Origin: Dipetalonema caudispina
Taxonomy: Eukaryota; Nematoda; Chromadorea; Rhabditida; Onchocercidae
Assembly: GCA_013365325.1 (NCBI GenBank)
Contig: JABVXV010000421.1
Location: 1-46,574, forward strand
Length of the DNA stretch: 46,574 nucleotides
Direction: 5' to 3'
How positions within the stretch are numbered: the stretch's first letter is position 1; every line of letters begins with the position of its first letter. The position numbers and the translations under genes were made by a program. Below, one piece after another: positions 14,073 to 27,900 of this stretch. The notes below the pieces were generated by a model. That model saw only the letters and a list, made by a program, of their open reading frames with translations, was not told the origin of the DNA and did no database searches.

Positions 14073-16637
14073 TTATCGACATTCTGAGGCAGTACGTTTA
14101 CGATTCACCCTGTTTTGCCGGGCAGATATTATTGTGAAATCACCCATTTCCGTTGGCATTATCAAACCATGACAATCCCTACGCTGCAGAAGCTCCAAAT
14201 TCTGAAAAATAAAAAAAATCATTTACCTTAAACCAGCACGATTTCCTGTTGCTTCAAAAATAATACTTATAAGATGATGATGAGAAAAAGGTAGTGACAA
14301 TCTTGAAAGGTCGAACTTCTGTTCTTGTCTTTTCGCGATTGCTACTTTTTTTCCGAAGGGATTTTAGGTAATAATGAAACTGTCAACTAGCATAAAATGA
14401 GCTCAAGACGCAAAATGATGTAAAACTTCCAACTGGGTAGGAATCAATTCCTTTGGCAATTTTTTATTTCATGAGAAATTAACAAATAACTTTTGCAAGT
14501 TTAAATTTGAACGATCAAAATTACTAACATTTTCATTACAAAGATGCAAAAGCACTGAGAACGCATTAATAGGACTGAGATCATCAGCAGTTCGCCCCGC
14601 TAAATATGAAGGAAGTTGGGCCAAAACCGATGAGAATGTATGCCGACCGGCCAACCTAAAATCCTTTACTGTTACTTCAGCATGTCGCAGCTCACATGTT
14701 GGATCATCGTTCATCTCCTAGAACGGAAAAAAAGGTAATCATTTCAGATTTAAAATTACAATGTTAAATATCTTCCGATTACTCAATGAAACACATGACA
14801 TTATGGTGTAAAAATGAACCAGATACGATCATATATGGACTCTCTGAAAGAAGCTCATGATTTATTCCATAAAAATGAAACTCAAGATTCCTCGTTAGTA
14901 CCACAAATTTAATCAGGCCATGACGGAATCGAAAAAGGAAATCATCACCTCTTCTTCTCTCAACTGCAACCGCTCTTCCTCTCTACTGAGCTCGATGCGA
15001 TCACCTTGACTGTCCAAAACAACTGAATCCTGCCAAGAATCTTCGCTTACAATGCTTAGATCATTCAAACCATCCAAAAAACTGAATCCCTGTTGTCGTG
15101 CGATGGAGAGTTCAGCATTCAAAGCATCAGCATCAAGCTTAAAAAGAATCACGTCCTAGAATTTCAAGCAAATAAAAACAAAAACTTCTTAAATGCCTAA
15201 CATTTCTTTTTTCACTAGTATAAACAGAAATGATTCAAAAATATATACAAACAAGTTACTTTTTTATACAAAGAAAACTTACTTTCGCATTTGATAATAT
15301 AGTACCAATTGCTCTCTTGACAGCTGGTGCATTGATGCGTCGTTGTCTCACCGAATATTTCACACCAAAAATCTTTGAAAAAAATCACATTATGTAAAAA
15401 AATTGATGTCACTGATTCACGATTCTTAGTTTAGGGTTGGAACCTTAATTATGACCTTACTTGAGAAAAACATACTGTAAGAACAATCTTTTCTCCTTTT
15501 GTCATATTTCTCTTTTTTCTTTTATTCGTGTTCGAAAAGTACTCATTGCATCTTAAGTACAAGGAAATATCTTGTATAACAAGAAACCAAAATCCTTATC
15601 CCAAACGTCAAGTAGGATGAGAAACGTAACTATAAATTATTTAATTATGGTAAAACTCCAACACAATGATTAGGAAGACTGCCCATAAGATGACAACTAC
15701 ATGAAGTTATGTGTCATGTGAAAAGCAAGTATTTACCTCAGCTTCTTCTGCTCCAGAATCGACTTCAGAATAAAAACTCTGGGTGGCTTTCAGTGTCGGC
15801 ACATCATAAGTCGGTACCAGTGTCTGTTAAAAGCTCAATTAAAATCGTAAATTAATAAGTTTGTATTTTTGGAAATATAAATAAACTACAGATCATCACT
15901 ACTAATAAAATTCGCTGAATAATGCGTGCTCTATTTATTATATGAATTATCCGGCCATTAAAAGTACTATGTGTATCAATAACAAACGCTTTTTTAACAC
16001 AAAATATGTTCTTGAACAAAAAATGGATAAATTATGTCATCTAGTACAAGCCCCTAGTTAGTGCAAAAGGAGCAAAGTTTTTGAACTAATTAATGTTCCC
16101 TATTCCAACGATGATAATAAAAAGGTCTTGTCAATGATGATGACAATAAAATAGCATAAATACACAACTAAGACAATGATAAAAATCTACTTCGATGATG
16201 ATAATGAAAAGACAGGAACTTATTCCAGTAAACATAATAAAATAAAATGTTCCTCACACTGTTATTATCGTCATTATCCTGAGCGGTAACTTCGCTAAAC
16301 AGGTCATTATCGTTATGGCCATCAAATGCTTCGCTAGCACAAGGTACCGACATTGGTCGTTGTTCCGAACATAAGTCATCGAAATAACCGTTGAAACACG
16401 ACATGTGTTCTTTAATTCTGCAAAATTACCTGCGACATTACAGCTTTAATGTAACTCAGGTTCATTTCAAATTTTAAATTTTTTCAGAAAGAAATTAAAA
16501 CTAACGCTTCTTCAGGATCCAAATCCTCCCTAATGCTTTGTCGTAGCATTCGTGATAAGCGTTCATCTTTGGCATCGACTGGTGCTGACATAGCTCGATT
16601 GAAGCTCACATTCTCCCATTCTCCCTGAAACATGATG

Positions 16638-16676
<39 letters not shown>

Positions 16677-19600
16677 GAAAAACAAAATAAACGAGTATCA
16701 TTACTAGCCTTCAGAAAACACTGTAAATAGCGCCAAATATTAAAAACAATATTTTAATCTAAAAGAAAAAGTACCGAAAAAACGTGAGCCAGACGACAAA
16801 ACTGCTCAGGCTTATAAAAGAGATCAGCAGCGACCCGTGTCCGGTGAATCTTCAGAACTTCATCTTCGCGTTTGACAAGCACAGTTGGACGTTTCGTTTG
16901 TCTTTGCCGGTCTCGAATCACAGCAAGGGGCATATTATCGAAATCACCAATTTCGAATGCTTCTTTTTCCTCCTCTTTTTTAACCTGGAGCATGATATAT
17001 TTAAGTGAATTTCAATTCTTTGAATATCAAAACTAAAAAGATCTAAAAAAAACTTTTCAAAGCTCTGTTTGCCAAACACAAAAGGTCGCAATTTCTTCAA
17101 TAAATTTATTTAATCAGTTCAAAAATCTTAAATCTAAACCACTACTAACAAACCTATCGATCAATCAAGACCATCCACCCACCTAGCAAACTCATCATTC
17201 CAACTGTTCTATTTAGGTTCTGATGGTAGGATAGGCCTGACTTGAACTAAAATGTCTGCTTTCAGCTAAGAAGCATGGGACTTCCGAAAACAAATCTCAA
17301 TGCGATATTTGGATTGAATAATGAATCCTAAAAGTCTATGTCCATGCTATGATGGAAGCATAATCTCATTCGACCTATTAAGTCTTTTCTGATCAATCTA
17401 ATTATCCGAACCTAGGCCAAGTTAGTATTTGGATTGCCTTAATTGACATAAAATTTCAATTCTTTTAGCAATTTGTCGTGAATTAAAATGGAAGGGCTGC
17501 CAGTGCTCACACTGAAAGTTTTCTTCAGAAGCCTATCTATCACGTTAAACATGCAAACCACGAAACCAAAAAAAAAAAAAAAAAAGAAAAATATTCGGAT
17601 AATTCCAGCCATCTCGAAAAAAGTGAAAAGTGACGTACTTTTTTCCGTTCAACTTTATCCATTTTCATTGGTGGCTTCCCTTTCGTGGCCCCAATAACTT
17701 CTAAAAAAATTTCCCAGTGTATATAATTTCATTTTCACAATAATAATCAGGTAAACTGAACGTTTTTTAAAATAATATGAAATACTTAATACTGGGAAAA
17801 TCATTACTGCCAACCTCCTTTATCAAGTTTTCGTTTTTTCCAGTGTGTTTCATCGTTTACTATTGAATAAGCCATAATTGCAACTCGTCTTTCGTCAACA
17901 AAATGGAGATCACCGTATGCTGAAGCTGCATCCGTACGTTCAATTCTAATGCTACTTTCCACTCGTACACTTTCCGGCTTTTCCAAAAGTTCTGTCTTTA
18001 AAAGTGCAGATTGTGATTAGAAAATAGTTAAATTACAAAATACATATCGAAAAAAATATTCATTAGTTTTTTAGATCAAAAACTCATCTACTTCACCGTA
18101 TATGAGCAAACGAAATGGATTACTGTACCTGCTTGGATGCAAGCGATCGAACGTCATCGGCGACTGAACGGAAATCACTCATACGCGATGATGCCACTTC
18201 CGTATCCATATCAGTATCATTATCGAAAGTTGTATTGAAGCCGCCCGCATCTGTTTCAGAATCAACATCATCCATACGACTTGGTATCAGCAAACGACCG
18301 TTAATTGATTCTGATGGTACTAATGATCTTGACTGCTCTTTAGAAATGGTACTTTCGCGTTCCCAAGCAGTTTGTGCTTCCGGCCTTCGTATTCTGTACA
18401 AACAAATAAAAGTTCCCAGTATGAACGATATCAGTGACATAAAAAAGACTTTTTTCACATGCATATAAATTTAAACGAATGTGTCGACAAAATAAAAGAG
18501 ATCGAAAAGATAACAACGGTATCACTGACATTATTTGATAATATATAACTGCTTGCTGATAAGAAAATAGTGTACTTTAAAACGTACGGTGTTGCAATTG
18601 GAATTTGTGCGATTTTCCGTCCAAAATCATCGCCTTTTTTCTTAAACAAACTTTCACCTCGACCAATCCGGAAAGTATCAAGCACTCCTGCCAATGCTTT
18701 CTGATCATCACCTGTCATTTTAATGGTGTCACGTGGCACTTCAATTTCAATTATACTGCGGAAAACAGGTAAACTGCCGAGCACATTATCACCCTGAAAC
18801 CAAATTTTTATAACAACAAAAAAAGTAGAATGCTTTGTAGATTTATGATAATTCCTGGAAGAGATAAAAGATGGTAGCATTAGATGAATAAAAAAAATTA
18901 AACCTCAGCAGACAAATGTTCAGCTGATCGTGCGAAAAAGTAGTTGAATACAGGATGCTCACCAGATAGTGCCTTCAAGGTCTTCGCTCGGCCTTCATTA
19001 CTCATTTCTTCCCATCTTTAAAAATAGATCATTTAACTTTCATAAAATTTGTTACGACAAATTATTACAAGAAACAAAAATAACATCGATTACTCCAAAG
19101 CTGTTCTGGTGTGTCAAATAATCTTGTTTAATATATCTAGCGGCTGTTGCATTTTCATGTTTGTTCCTACGACTATGAGCAGTCAAATCAGCGAGGTTTC
19201 CTTTGGCTGTTAAAGTTCCTGAACACAAGTCCCTCAGTGCTTTAAATCTGCTCAATACATGATAATCAGGTTTACGCATCGATTTTTATGGAAAATACAA
19301 TTGGTTGGACATACTTATTTCAAAAGCAAGTTTACATAATTATGTTATTTATATCGTACTTCTGGCATGAAAAGGATAAAGTAACTAATGTATAACCTCA
19401 TCCTGCATATTTTCCAACACATCGATTCTTCGAATGGTTCCAATTCATCAGCTATTGGTGCATATGTCAAACCACTTTTTGCATCAGCGATTCTATTAAT
19501 ATATGATTTTTTCGCTGGAACTACGGCTTGTCGAATGAAACTTCGCCGAACGAATGCATCCATATCTCGCAGGGAGTGGGCCTAAAAGCCGCTAGAGTAA

Positions 19601-22600
19601 CTGGATTGGCCTGATGAAATTTACTCCGAAAAAATGAACTTAACCAAATTTCATCTTTTTGGACATCGAAGGGCATCTTTACAAAATCATTAGGCCGAAA
19701 AATGTCTCGAAAAACAGAAGGACTAAATATGCTAGTGGACAAAAAATAAACCAAAATTTATGAAAAAAAAAAAAAACCAGCAAAGCGATGAACTGTCCAG
19801 AATTCATGCTAAGCTTCTTTTGTAGTTGTCTTCTCCACCGAAACAATTCTTTACTACCACTTTCAAGAAGTGCTTCCTCCAACACAGCTTCTACATTTTT
19901 TTGAATTGACTGCATGCTACTAGTACTTGCCGTTGTATCCATAAAAGCTGTTGTTTCCTGACTGACACTTGTGTTCTGCAAAAATAGTTAACTGCTCCAA
20001 AAATATGTCCCAAACATCTTCCTGCCAGTTATAGCCAACAAAAGCAAAAGATCAAAACCGAATTTTGTAAAACTTAAAACTTCTAAAGTTCGAATTCTGA
20101 TGATTCAATTTTATTTCTTAAAATTAACAAAGGAAAACCTCCCAGAAAGCAACACCTTTGAAAACATACTCGTGATAATGTCGACATATGTTCATCGTCA
20201 TGTAAATTACTTATAAAACCAGCAACATTTGATGGTCCAAGCTTTTCCGCATCTTCGATACCTTCTAAAACATCGAACAGTTTATATCAATGACTCACGT
20301 AATTATACATTTTCAGCAGATATTTGGTGTAGAATGGTGTAATCCAAAGTATTGAGTTCTTTTTTTTTTCAAAATGTAAGCGTACGTTCCATTAAATTAG
20401 ATTTTTTTTTCCTTAGCCACAATGAAGAGGGTTTTACGACTGATAACAAAACACGGAAAATGCAGAAGTCGATAACGGAATTACATAAGCCTCATTTTTA
20501 GACATTTAAAGTTTTAAAAACAGAAAACAGTACTTATTCACAATAGGAATAAATAACAACAAAAACCTGGAAGAGTTAATGAAAGATTTAAATATTTCAG
20601 AAAAACGAACTCCAAATTTCGTGTAAATCTTCGCCCTCAATTCTCTCATTCCATGGATCGCGAATACATCGACAGTTATTATGCATCATGTAACGACGCC
20701 CACATTTGCTTGTAACAGCATTTTGCATCAAAAGGCCACTTGATGACCCCTCATCAAAGTTATGCGTTGCCTTACTGTACAAGTGACTACAGAATTCGGC
20801 ACCCGTTTCAGTGTCATTTAGTTCGGATGAATCGTACACAACCATCGGTACCTGAAATCACATTTAGTCATCAAAATACGCTTTTAACAAATTCCGTCCA
20901 TATTGTTGGCAGTTAATAAATTTCTCTCGGTTAGATTAAGAAAGATCTAAGGATTATAAGGTCTCACTTATAATGTATCAACTTTCCTTACAATATCTAT
21001 TATCATGAACAAAAAACGAAATCTTGCAGTTCCTTGGGAAAATCTTAATGTTTTATACGGACAAACAATCATGCATCAATGTGATTGTTACCGCGGGACA
21101 GTGATGCTAACAATCAAATCAGAACTGTTTAGAAAATTACTGAATTGCCTTCTTCAAAAATGGGATGGGGAAAAGAATAAAACAAATAAATATCAACACC
21201 AGAAAAAATGTTACTGATGATGATTATTTTAATATTTACTTTAATGCCATTGCTGGCTGGGCCATCAGTTGTACTAGTCGTTCTATTTTATCAATTTATA
21301 TCGCATAGAGGTAAAATTCAACAAAGAAGTATTTGCATTCGAAAGTTAGATTAATACATTTTTCCCGGAATATTACCTTCGCTCTTCTTTTTATACAGTT
21401 TTCGTGAGATTTATTGTATCTATTCGTGAACTTCTTCACAATCTCACTAGCTTCTAATATTGTTTGTTCATCGTCTGTTCCAGAAGATGAATCATCAATA
21501 TAAATCGGAAGATCATCTGCATCATAGACATCATCTTTTTTAGCTGAACCATCTTCCAAATCAACATCAGAATCACTGTTGCCTTCATCCATTTCTCCTT
21601 TTTTCTTCGCCTTATCTTTGCCTTCCTGGAAGAAAATTCAAAAAGAGATAAGAGAATTAACAAAAAAGACCTCCACCATTAACGGTGATAAAATTTAAAA
21701 TCTATGAATATGAGGATTACGGTAATAAAAATTCTCAACACCGCATTTTTTAGCAAAGCAGATCGGAGAAACTGATATATATATATATACATATAAATGG
21801 GGAAAAATGGATAATGCACCTTTTTGTCAATACTTCCTTCATTATCTGAATTCATCCCTCCATCATCATCACCACCTCCATCGGGTGAGGTATCTTTCTT
21901 ACCATTTCTATTGTTATCAGATTGAGATTCTGGAAAATTTTATTTCTGATTAGAAACTTCCTCCATTTAAGAGAAGCTCAATAAGAATTAACTTACTGTC
22001 CCCTAGCTTTGATCGAACATCGTATGCCTCTGAATGCGTAGCATCCACACGAAAGGAATAAATTCGTGCACTTGCATCGAGTAAAGATCCGGCTTGCTGA
22101 AAATTTTTAAAAATTTCGTCTTTTAAATTTATTATGTAAGAGTTTACGACTTTGCTATAATTTTTCGCATGAAAATGCAAACGAGAAAACAAAGTTCCTG
22201 CGAAAAAATTAGTGTGACACCAACATATAGCGGTTCTTTTTCAACAACACTCGGCAGCCTATCAATAAGATCTTCTTGGAAAGCACGCGCTGCCAATTGC
22301 TTGGCTTTTGTAACAGCAATTTTCATCGCTTCCAACAAACGTTCATCTTTCGCTGGATTTTCTAAACTCACAGCATTAAGTGAAATTTGAAAAATCGGAG
22401 AAAGGAGCTAAACTTCAACTAATATTCAGAAGTAATAAAATCCAGCTTAAAATATTGAAAATTTAATCTAGATATTTTTTCTGTCGGAAATCCCTAGAAC
22501 ATTTAAAGAAGGCTTATCAACAAACTATTAAACAAGGTATACCCTTCTCAATAGATCTAGCATTCATATCCATCAAAATCTTTTGTCGTTCCTCATCCTC

Positions 22601-22928
22601 ATCTTTCTGTGTACGTAGTACTGCCGATATTCGGCGTGAGCCACGTCGATTATCTTTTTCCAAAGCATCGAATGTTCGATCGACCTTCACAAGAGATAGG
22701 AGATAAAGATTAGACTAAGTTGTAATCATTCAAAATACAAGGAGTTCTTAATTTACATTGCTAAAGGTAGATTCAAGTTTAGCTCATACATTCTGTTCTG
22801 ACTTTCCTATTCAATTAATTAAGAAGAAAGAAGAAAGAAAAAAAAGAAATCGACGATTTGGCTGGAGAACAACTTACTTCACTATCCAAATCATCGTCAT
22901 CATCATTACATATCCGACGTCTTGGCAT
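14073..22928 (-). CDS. dpy-26: Condensin kleisin subunit (condensin complex subunit 2, NCAPH/Barren/DPY-26 type), about 25 exons
   Basis: The kleisin that bridges the SMC2 and SMC4 heads of condensin for mitotic chromosome compaction. Main exons from the 5' end: 22878-22928, 22543-22684, 22225-22361, 21997-22096, 21820-21929, 21377-21625, 20611-20851, 20170-20264, 19794-19975, ~19731 to ~19645, 19397-19581, 19056-19250, 18904-19015, 18588-18793, 18129-18393, 17815-17995, 17639-17700, 16775-16984, 16506-16624, 16258-16417, 15737-15823, 15283-15372, 14949-15155, 14529-14717, 14073-14201. The N-terminal kleisin motif is AGSLLDASARIYSFRVDA. Further matches to NCAPH are FDEGSSSGLL, EAFEIGDFDN, HMSCFNGYFDDL, KYSVRQRRINAPAVKRAIG, and the C-terminal winged helix with INAFSVLLHLCNENN. 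The protein starts MPRRRICNDDDDDLDSE. Total is about 1,250 aa, against about 740 in human NCAPH and, as I recall, about 1,260 in C. elegans DPY-26. Most junctions close in phase; 19731-19581 is ambiguous. NCAPH identity is firm; the dpy-26 symbol rests on similarity and length. Confidence 0.9.
16638..16675. repeat. 38-nt poly(A)/poly(T) run in a condensin intron
   Basis: An uninterrupted run of 38 A on the + strand sits just upstream of the acceptor of the exon that begins GEWENVSF, so on the gene strand it is a T run close to the 3' splice site. Such a run is at risk of length error in sequencing, but it lies in an intron and does not touch the reading frame. Confidence 0.9.
16985..17638. 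other. Largest well-defined intron in the second half of the condensin gene, nothing coding seen
   Basis: This 654-bp intron separates the exon ending KMDKVERKK from the exon starting VKKEEEKEAFEI. It contains an A-rich run near 17569-17585 and otherwise mixed sequence of slightly higher GC than its surroundings (17140-17420). I see no open frame of protein style and no named repeat. Confidence 0.5.
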
Positions 22929-24920
22929 CGTTTTTGTCGTCAATAAAAAATAAGTTAAGAAAGATAATCAAAAAGAAACAAAACCCTGATAAACTCCTGC
23001 AATTATTATAAAGATTTGGAAGAAAAAATTAATTTCTTTCATAGCCACACCGATAATGATGCATGGCAACGTACAAATATCGCGGAAATGAATGGTACCA
23101 ACAAGAGCAATAGATAATCCTTCCCGTAGTGGTTGTGAAGGAATTTTTTATTCTCACTGTAAATAAACTAAAAACTTGCTGCGTAAAAAATTCAAATATT
23201 AGTTATTCTAAGATATGACCAACTTGCAAAGTAGTTCTTTTTACTACCACCACATCTGTTTATTTTAGTTTACATGACTTAATCAATCCTTAGGTCATTC
23301 ATTTTCACAATATAAATTCATGTAAATGAAGATTAAAAGGATGAAGGAAAGGTATTAAAAATTTGAAATTTATTTCTTAATTACTATGTTACATTATGTA
23401 GCCAACAGAGTCGTATCATTCATTTCCAGTTTTCTCCTTCTTTGTCTTTCCTTTAGACGATGACAACTGTCAAATCATTTCATAATAGCAATAATTTTAA
23501 CTTTCTCTCTATTCGAAAATTCATTTCGGATGTCTAACACTTTCTTCCTTGAATTCTTTCCTGATGTCTAATTTCCTCCTAATGCATTCTGTATTTAATC
23601 TCGAACAACCTGCTCAATTTCATTCTTGATGAACCCGGTATATGCATTACGGACATCTAATCCTTTCCTCTCCCATATTCTAAGCTCAAACAAAAGGACT
23701 CCAAAAATCATAAATGTCTTTCAACCGTCTATCGATTCTCCGTCTTTCCGGTTTCCATACGATATGCAATAATATCATCCCATCAGGAGTCGATTGTTAA
23801 CGCTGTCATCACGTGGTCGGATTTCTACCTGTCTTATGCTCTACCAAACGGAATTCCGTTATTTGCCGTAATTTGATGAGACTTCCGCATTCAGGTAAAA
23901 ATGACATAGTAGTTTGAAGAAGATAGAACAAAAGAGACGAAATACTACGGGAAGTGAAGATATATCGACGTTGAAGAATATCTCACTATGCGATATATCT
24001 GTTAGGAGTTATTTCGTATAACAGAATGAAAAATTTACTTCAAATGTTTAGAGACTGTTGTAGTGGAAGAGACATTAGGAGTTGATAATGTGAAAAAGAC
24101 GTTGAAATAATTGTAGAAAAGAATGAGGGTAAATGATATAGTTTTAGGGATAATGAGAAAATAGAGATGACATTATTGAAATATAATGTATCAAGAGATC
24201 AAGAGTTGTAAGAAAGAAAGGAAATGATATGGAAATTTGGGGTTAGCCAAAATGTTGTCATTGAAATAGTTGGGGTCTTTTTATCTAGGCTTCTTTTTAT
24301 ATAACATGCCAATTGCATGGGTGAAGTCCTATATCATGCTAGTTGTATAATTTTTAATGTTGCTTCAGCAGTAAATTACTTGACACCAAAAGTTACCCAA
24401 GGTTCACTTAGATTTTATATAGTGTTGTTGTTACGTTAATTATGAAGAAATCATTTAAAAATTAGTTGCATACGCTTCACATTGCGTTACTTACATATAT
24501 CAATGTCATATTATTCGTTAATCAATTAGGCTGCACATTGTAAGAAGTACAAACTACATGTTTGTTACCTGAATCATCGATTATACATTGATTATATAGT
24601 TTTTTTCTCCGATTTAGGTTATAATAACTGCTTATGGTCTTGTCATTTTGGTGGCGTTTCTGGTATACCTCCACATCTGTACGTTCGTTTATTCGTGTTT
24701 TGTTACGTGCTCATAAAAGTTTACACAAACGATCTATATTGTCTATGCATTCTTTGATTTTGCAGTACCATTCTTGTACTTTGTGCTTTTATCAAAAATT
24801 CATCTGGATTCGTGCAGTAAAGTGGAATTTCCGAAACTCACTCCACTTTTTCTTGACCGGTAGCTTCTCGGATATTTTTCATTCCTGGTTACCGGATAAT
24901 GTGTCATTTTCCTTTTCAGG
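22929..24920. other. Divergent intergenic region between condensin and erlectin
   Basis: Two kilobases between two start codons on opposite strands, so it should carry both promoters. Around 23520-23660 the blocks GGATGTCTAA, TGATGTCTAA and GGACATCTAA recur with TTTCCT nearby, a weak diverged repeat. There is no gene I can support. The only ORF of note, 24634-24939, runs into the erlectin start in another frame and ends in the splice signal, so I regard it as chance. Confidence 0.55.
24914..24920 (+). promoter_or_regulatory. Probable spliced-leader acceptor at the erlectin start
   Basis: The sequence CCTTTTCAGG is followed at once by ATGTCATCC, so a consensus nematode 3' splice site lies one base upstream of the start codon. 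There is no good upstream coding exon on this strand to join to it. The natural reading is an acceptor for SL trans-splicing, giving a 5' UTR of a single genomic base. Inference; a non-coding 5' exon would give the same signal. Confidence 0.6.
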
Positions 24921-27900
24921 ATGTCATCCTTGGAATTGATTACATATCTGTTATTGCTATTTCAACAGGGTATCAAGCTATGTTTAGCTTATAAAGCAGT
25001 CGATGAATCAGTTTTGTTTAGGTTTGAGGCTTTCAAAAAATTATTTTGTAGATAACGAATTAAGTTTCGGCATTAATACAATTCCGTATATGAGGGATGG
25101 TCTGGTGATTTGGTTTTTGACGGACGTGGTACAGATATTTAGCATGATTCAATAGATAGGTCCTGAATCCAGAAATGACCAGCATAAATTGGAAGTTAAA
25201 AAGCGTGACATCGAAATACATCTATGAGATTTATACCGAAGTTAATATATGACGTAAGGTGATATTATGGACGTGGTAAAAGTATTAACTTAAATCTTGG
25301 TAAATTTGGTGTATAGACTGAATTACTGTGATTCAGTAATTTGAATCGAAACATTTAGGATAGACTGGAAAGACAAATCGGCAACACCAAAATACCTTGT
25401 TGATGTTAAAGATGACTGGTTGACGAATCAACCGTACCTACACATAACGAGTGGTAATGATGAAAAGTATCTCTGTACGCTACCAGTCATTCCAACGCAG
25501 GTGTGCTCTTCTCTATATTAAGGCTTTTTTTACTTGGTACCTTTCTCTTAGGTTGCACCTTTGCTGATGCGGTGTTTTGGAGGCATTAAAGAAGAAGAAT
25601 TTAATCTTTTTGCAAATTTGAAATTGAAGTTGTGGGACTTAAACTTTGTTTGTCTGTTAGATTTGTGCTTTGCTGTGGTATATTTCCATACACTTTAGCT
25701 ACAATTGCTTAATAATTCTTATAGTTGTTCGGTTATTTCTGAATACTGGAATTTCGTTAAAGGAAGTAGGATGTAAAATGAGATATAAGCAGTTTTGTTA
25801 GATATGAAAACTTCTAGAATTTTATTCGTCATTTTTCTGTAAATATCTGGAGTACTTTCATTATTTTCGCGTTTTCTAGAGGTGTGTACTGAAGTGCGAG
25901 AAATTCCAATCTCTGAATGATGGATATAGTGGTGATTTTTGAATTTTTTTTTTTTCTTTTTTAGAGCAAACAAGCAGTGCAACCGTATGTGGGGCCTTCA
26001 CCAGCTGAACTTATTCAGTCATTGTATGATAATCGAGTATGCTCATATTGGCTGGATGTATATTGGACATATGAGTTATGCCATGGGCGCTATATTATGC
26101 AATATCATGATAACAGAGAAACGCAAAGAAATATTAGAAATGAATATTATTTAGGGAATTATGGTCGTGAGCAATCCAAATTGGTACCATTTTCAACTTT
26201 TTTTTCCTAATTGTTATTGCTGTAATTATTGCGGTTTGTCTCTTTTTATGTTTAAGCGTAAATTTACTGTTGTGATCAGGCGGTCAGTGGATTAATAGTG
26301 GCATAATTTTAAGAGATATACTAACTCATTTCTCATTTCACTATGTTTGTTCTCTATCCAGGGGATTATGAATTTCTTTTTACATTCATGTTAGCGGTGA
26401 AAAACCATCATTGTTAAAAAAGTGGGAACGCATGTACAAGTTCTCTCTTCCTAGAAATCGAATCATTCGTGCTCGTTACTATTTCACTGATGTTTGCAGA
26501 AAGAATACGTCTTGATCGCACTTTCAACTCGCAGTTTTTTTTAGGATGATAAAAATTTCGATGAAATGAATCCACCAAAACGCAAAATTGATAATAAAGT
26601 GCAGCCATATTATCCAGTCGTATATAGACAGGGAACCGTTTGTGATTTAACTGGAAAACCAAGGAGTACGATTGTTATATACGCTTGCAATCTGGTCTGT
26701 ACACCCATTCTGTTAAAGTTTCAAAATATCTAAGTAAAGGAATCTTTTGGAACCGCTTCCTAAAAAAAATTTTGTTTATCCATTTGTAAACATAATTTAG
26801 CTTTAAAGAAAAATTATCGGGTGGTGTATTTTATGAAACTATATACTTTAATTTCCAAATATTTTCAGGATGCAAGAGATCAAATATATTCTTTTGCTGA
26901 AACATCTTCGTGTACTTATGAAATGGTCGTATTTACCAAACAGTTGTGCTCTCATCCATCTTTTCGGCCATTGCCTACTATTGACCACGAAATTGTTTGT
27001 TATTCGAAAGACCCACATAAGGAGTATCCCAAGCCAAAGCAACTTCTGCAATTAGAAAGGGAAAGTGAGACAACAATGGAAAGAGTAGGTTTGATTACAT
27101 ATGAATGAAAATCAGTGATTCTCGAATTGGGATTTAAATGTTCTTCCCAACCTTAGCTAGATAATACTCTTTATTATCAAGTTTGCGATATTTTCTGCTT
27201 TCCATCCTGTTTTTATCCGAATCGTAATTTTTTTTATAGAACATGTCTCTTACAGGAATATAAATCAACCCTGCAACTTGAAAAACCTATAAAGGTTGAC
27301 ACTAATGAAAAAGACGAGGAAAACGAAGACTATGATGATGAACTGGCTGCAACAATTATTATAGCCAAGCAAGCGTCACCAAGGTCTGACAGCTTACAAC
27401 ATGGTAGGCTTACTTGTCATGATGATAATTAGCTGGTCAAAAGAATATTTATCTAGATATTTCTTCAGCAACTTTTATTAACTTTTGTTAAATACTGTTG
27501 TGTTCTTGTATTGTTTAATATATCTCTTTCCACTTGTATCCATTTTTCGCTTCCTTTACAGTATCCACAACAATTCCATCGGAAAAACCGGTGATCGATA
27601 TGGATAGTTTGCTTCAGGAAAATAGATATTTGCTAAATGGAAAACACTGTTTATATGGTGGTGGGATGGGATGGTGGAAATACGAATTTTGTTTCGGGAA
27701 AAGCGTAAGTTTACCGATAGGTTAAAGATTTGTTCTGGTAATTCTACAACAAATGTGATTTTCATTGGTTTTTACTAATTAAATTGAAAACAGGGACTGT
27801 CTAAATCGCTAAAACTAATAAATAAAAGTATGATGAATAGTGAAAATGGAAATTTTGCAGGTAATACAGTTTCATGACAATCCTCATGGTGAACGAACTG

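Noticed and set aside
18115..18468. 117-codon + strand ORF
   Set aside because: It is the antisense shadow of the condensin exon at 18129-18393, whose minus-strand frame closes in phase with its neighbours.
24634..24939. 101-codon + ORF before erlectin
   Set aside because: It has no family motif, runs across the erlectin start in a different frame and includes the acceptor signal TTTTCAG.
26414..26662. Minus-strand ORF across erlectin exon 4
   Set aside because: Antisense shadow of the MRH-domain exon 26545-26694.
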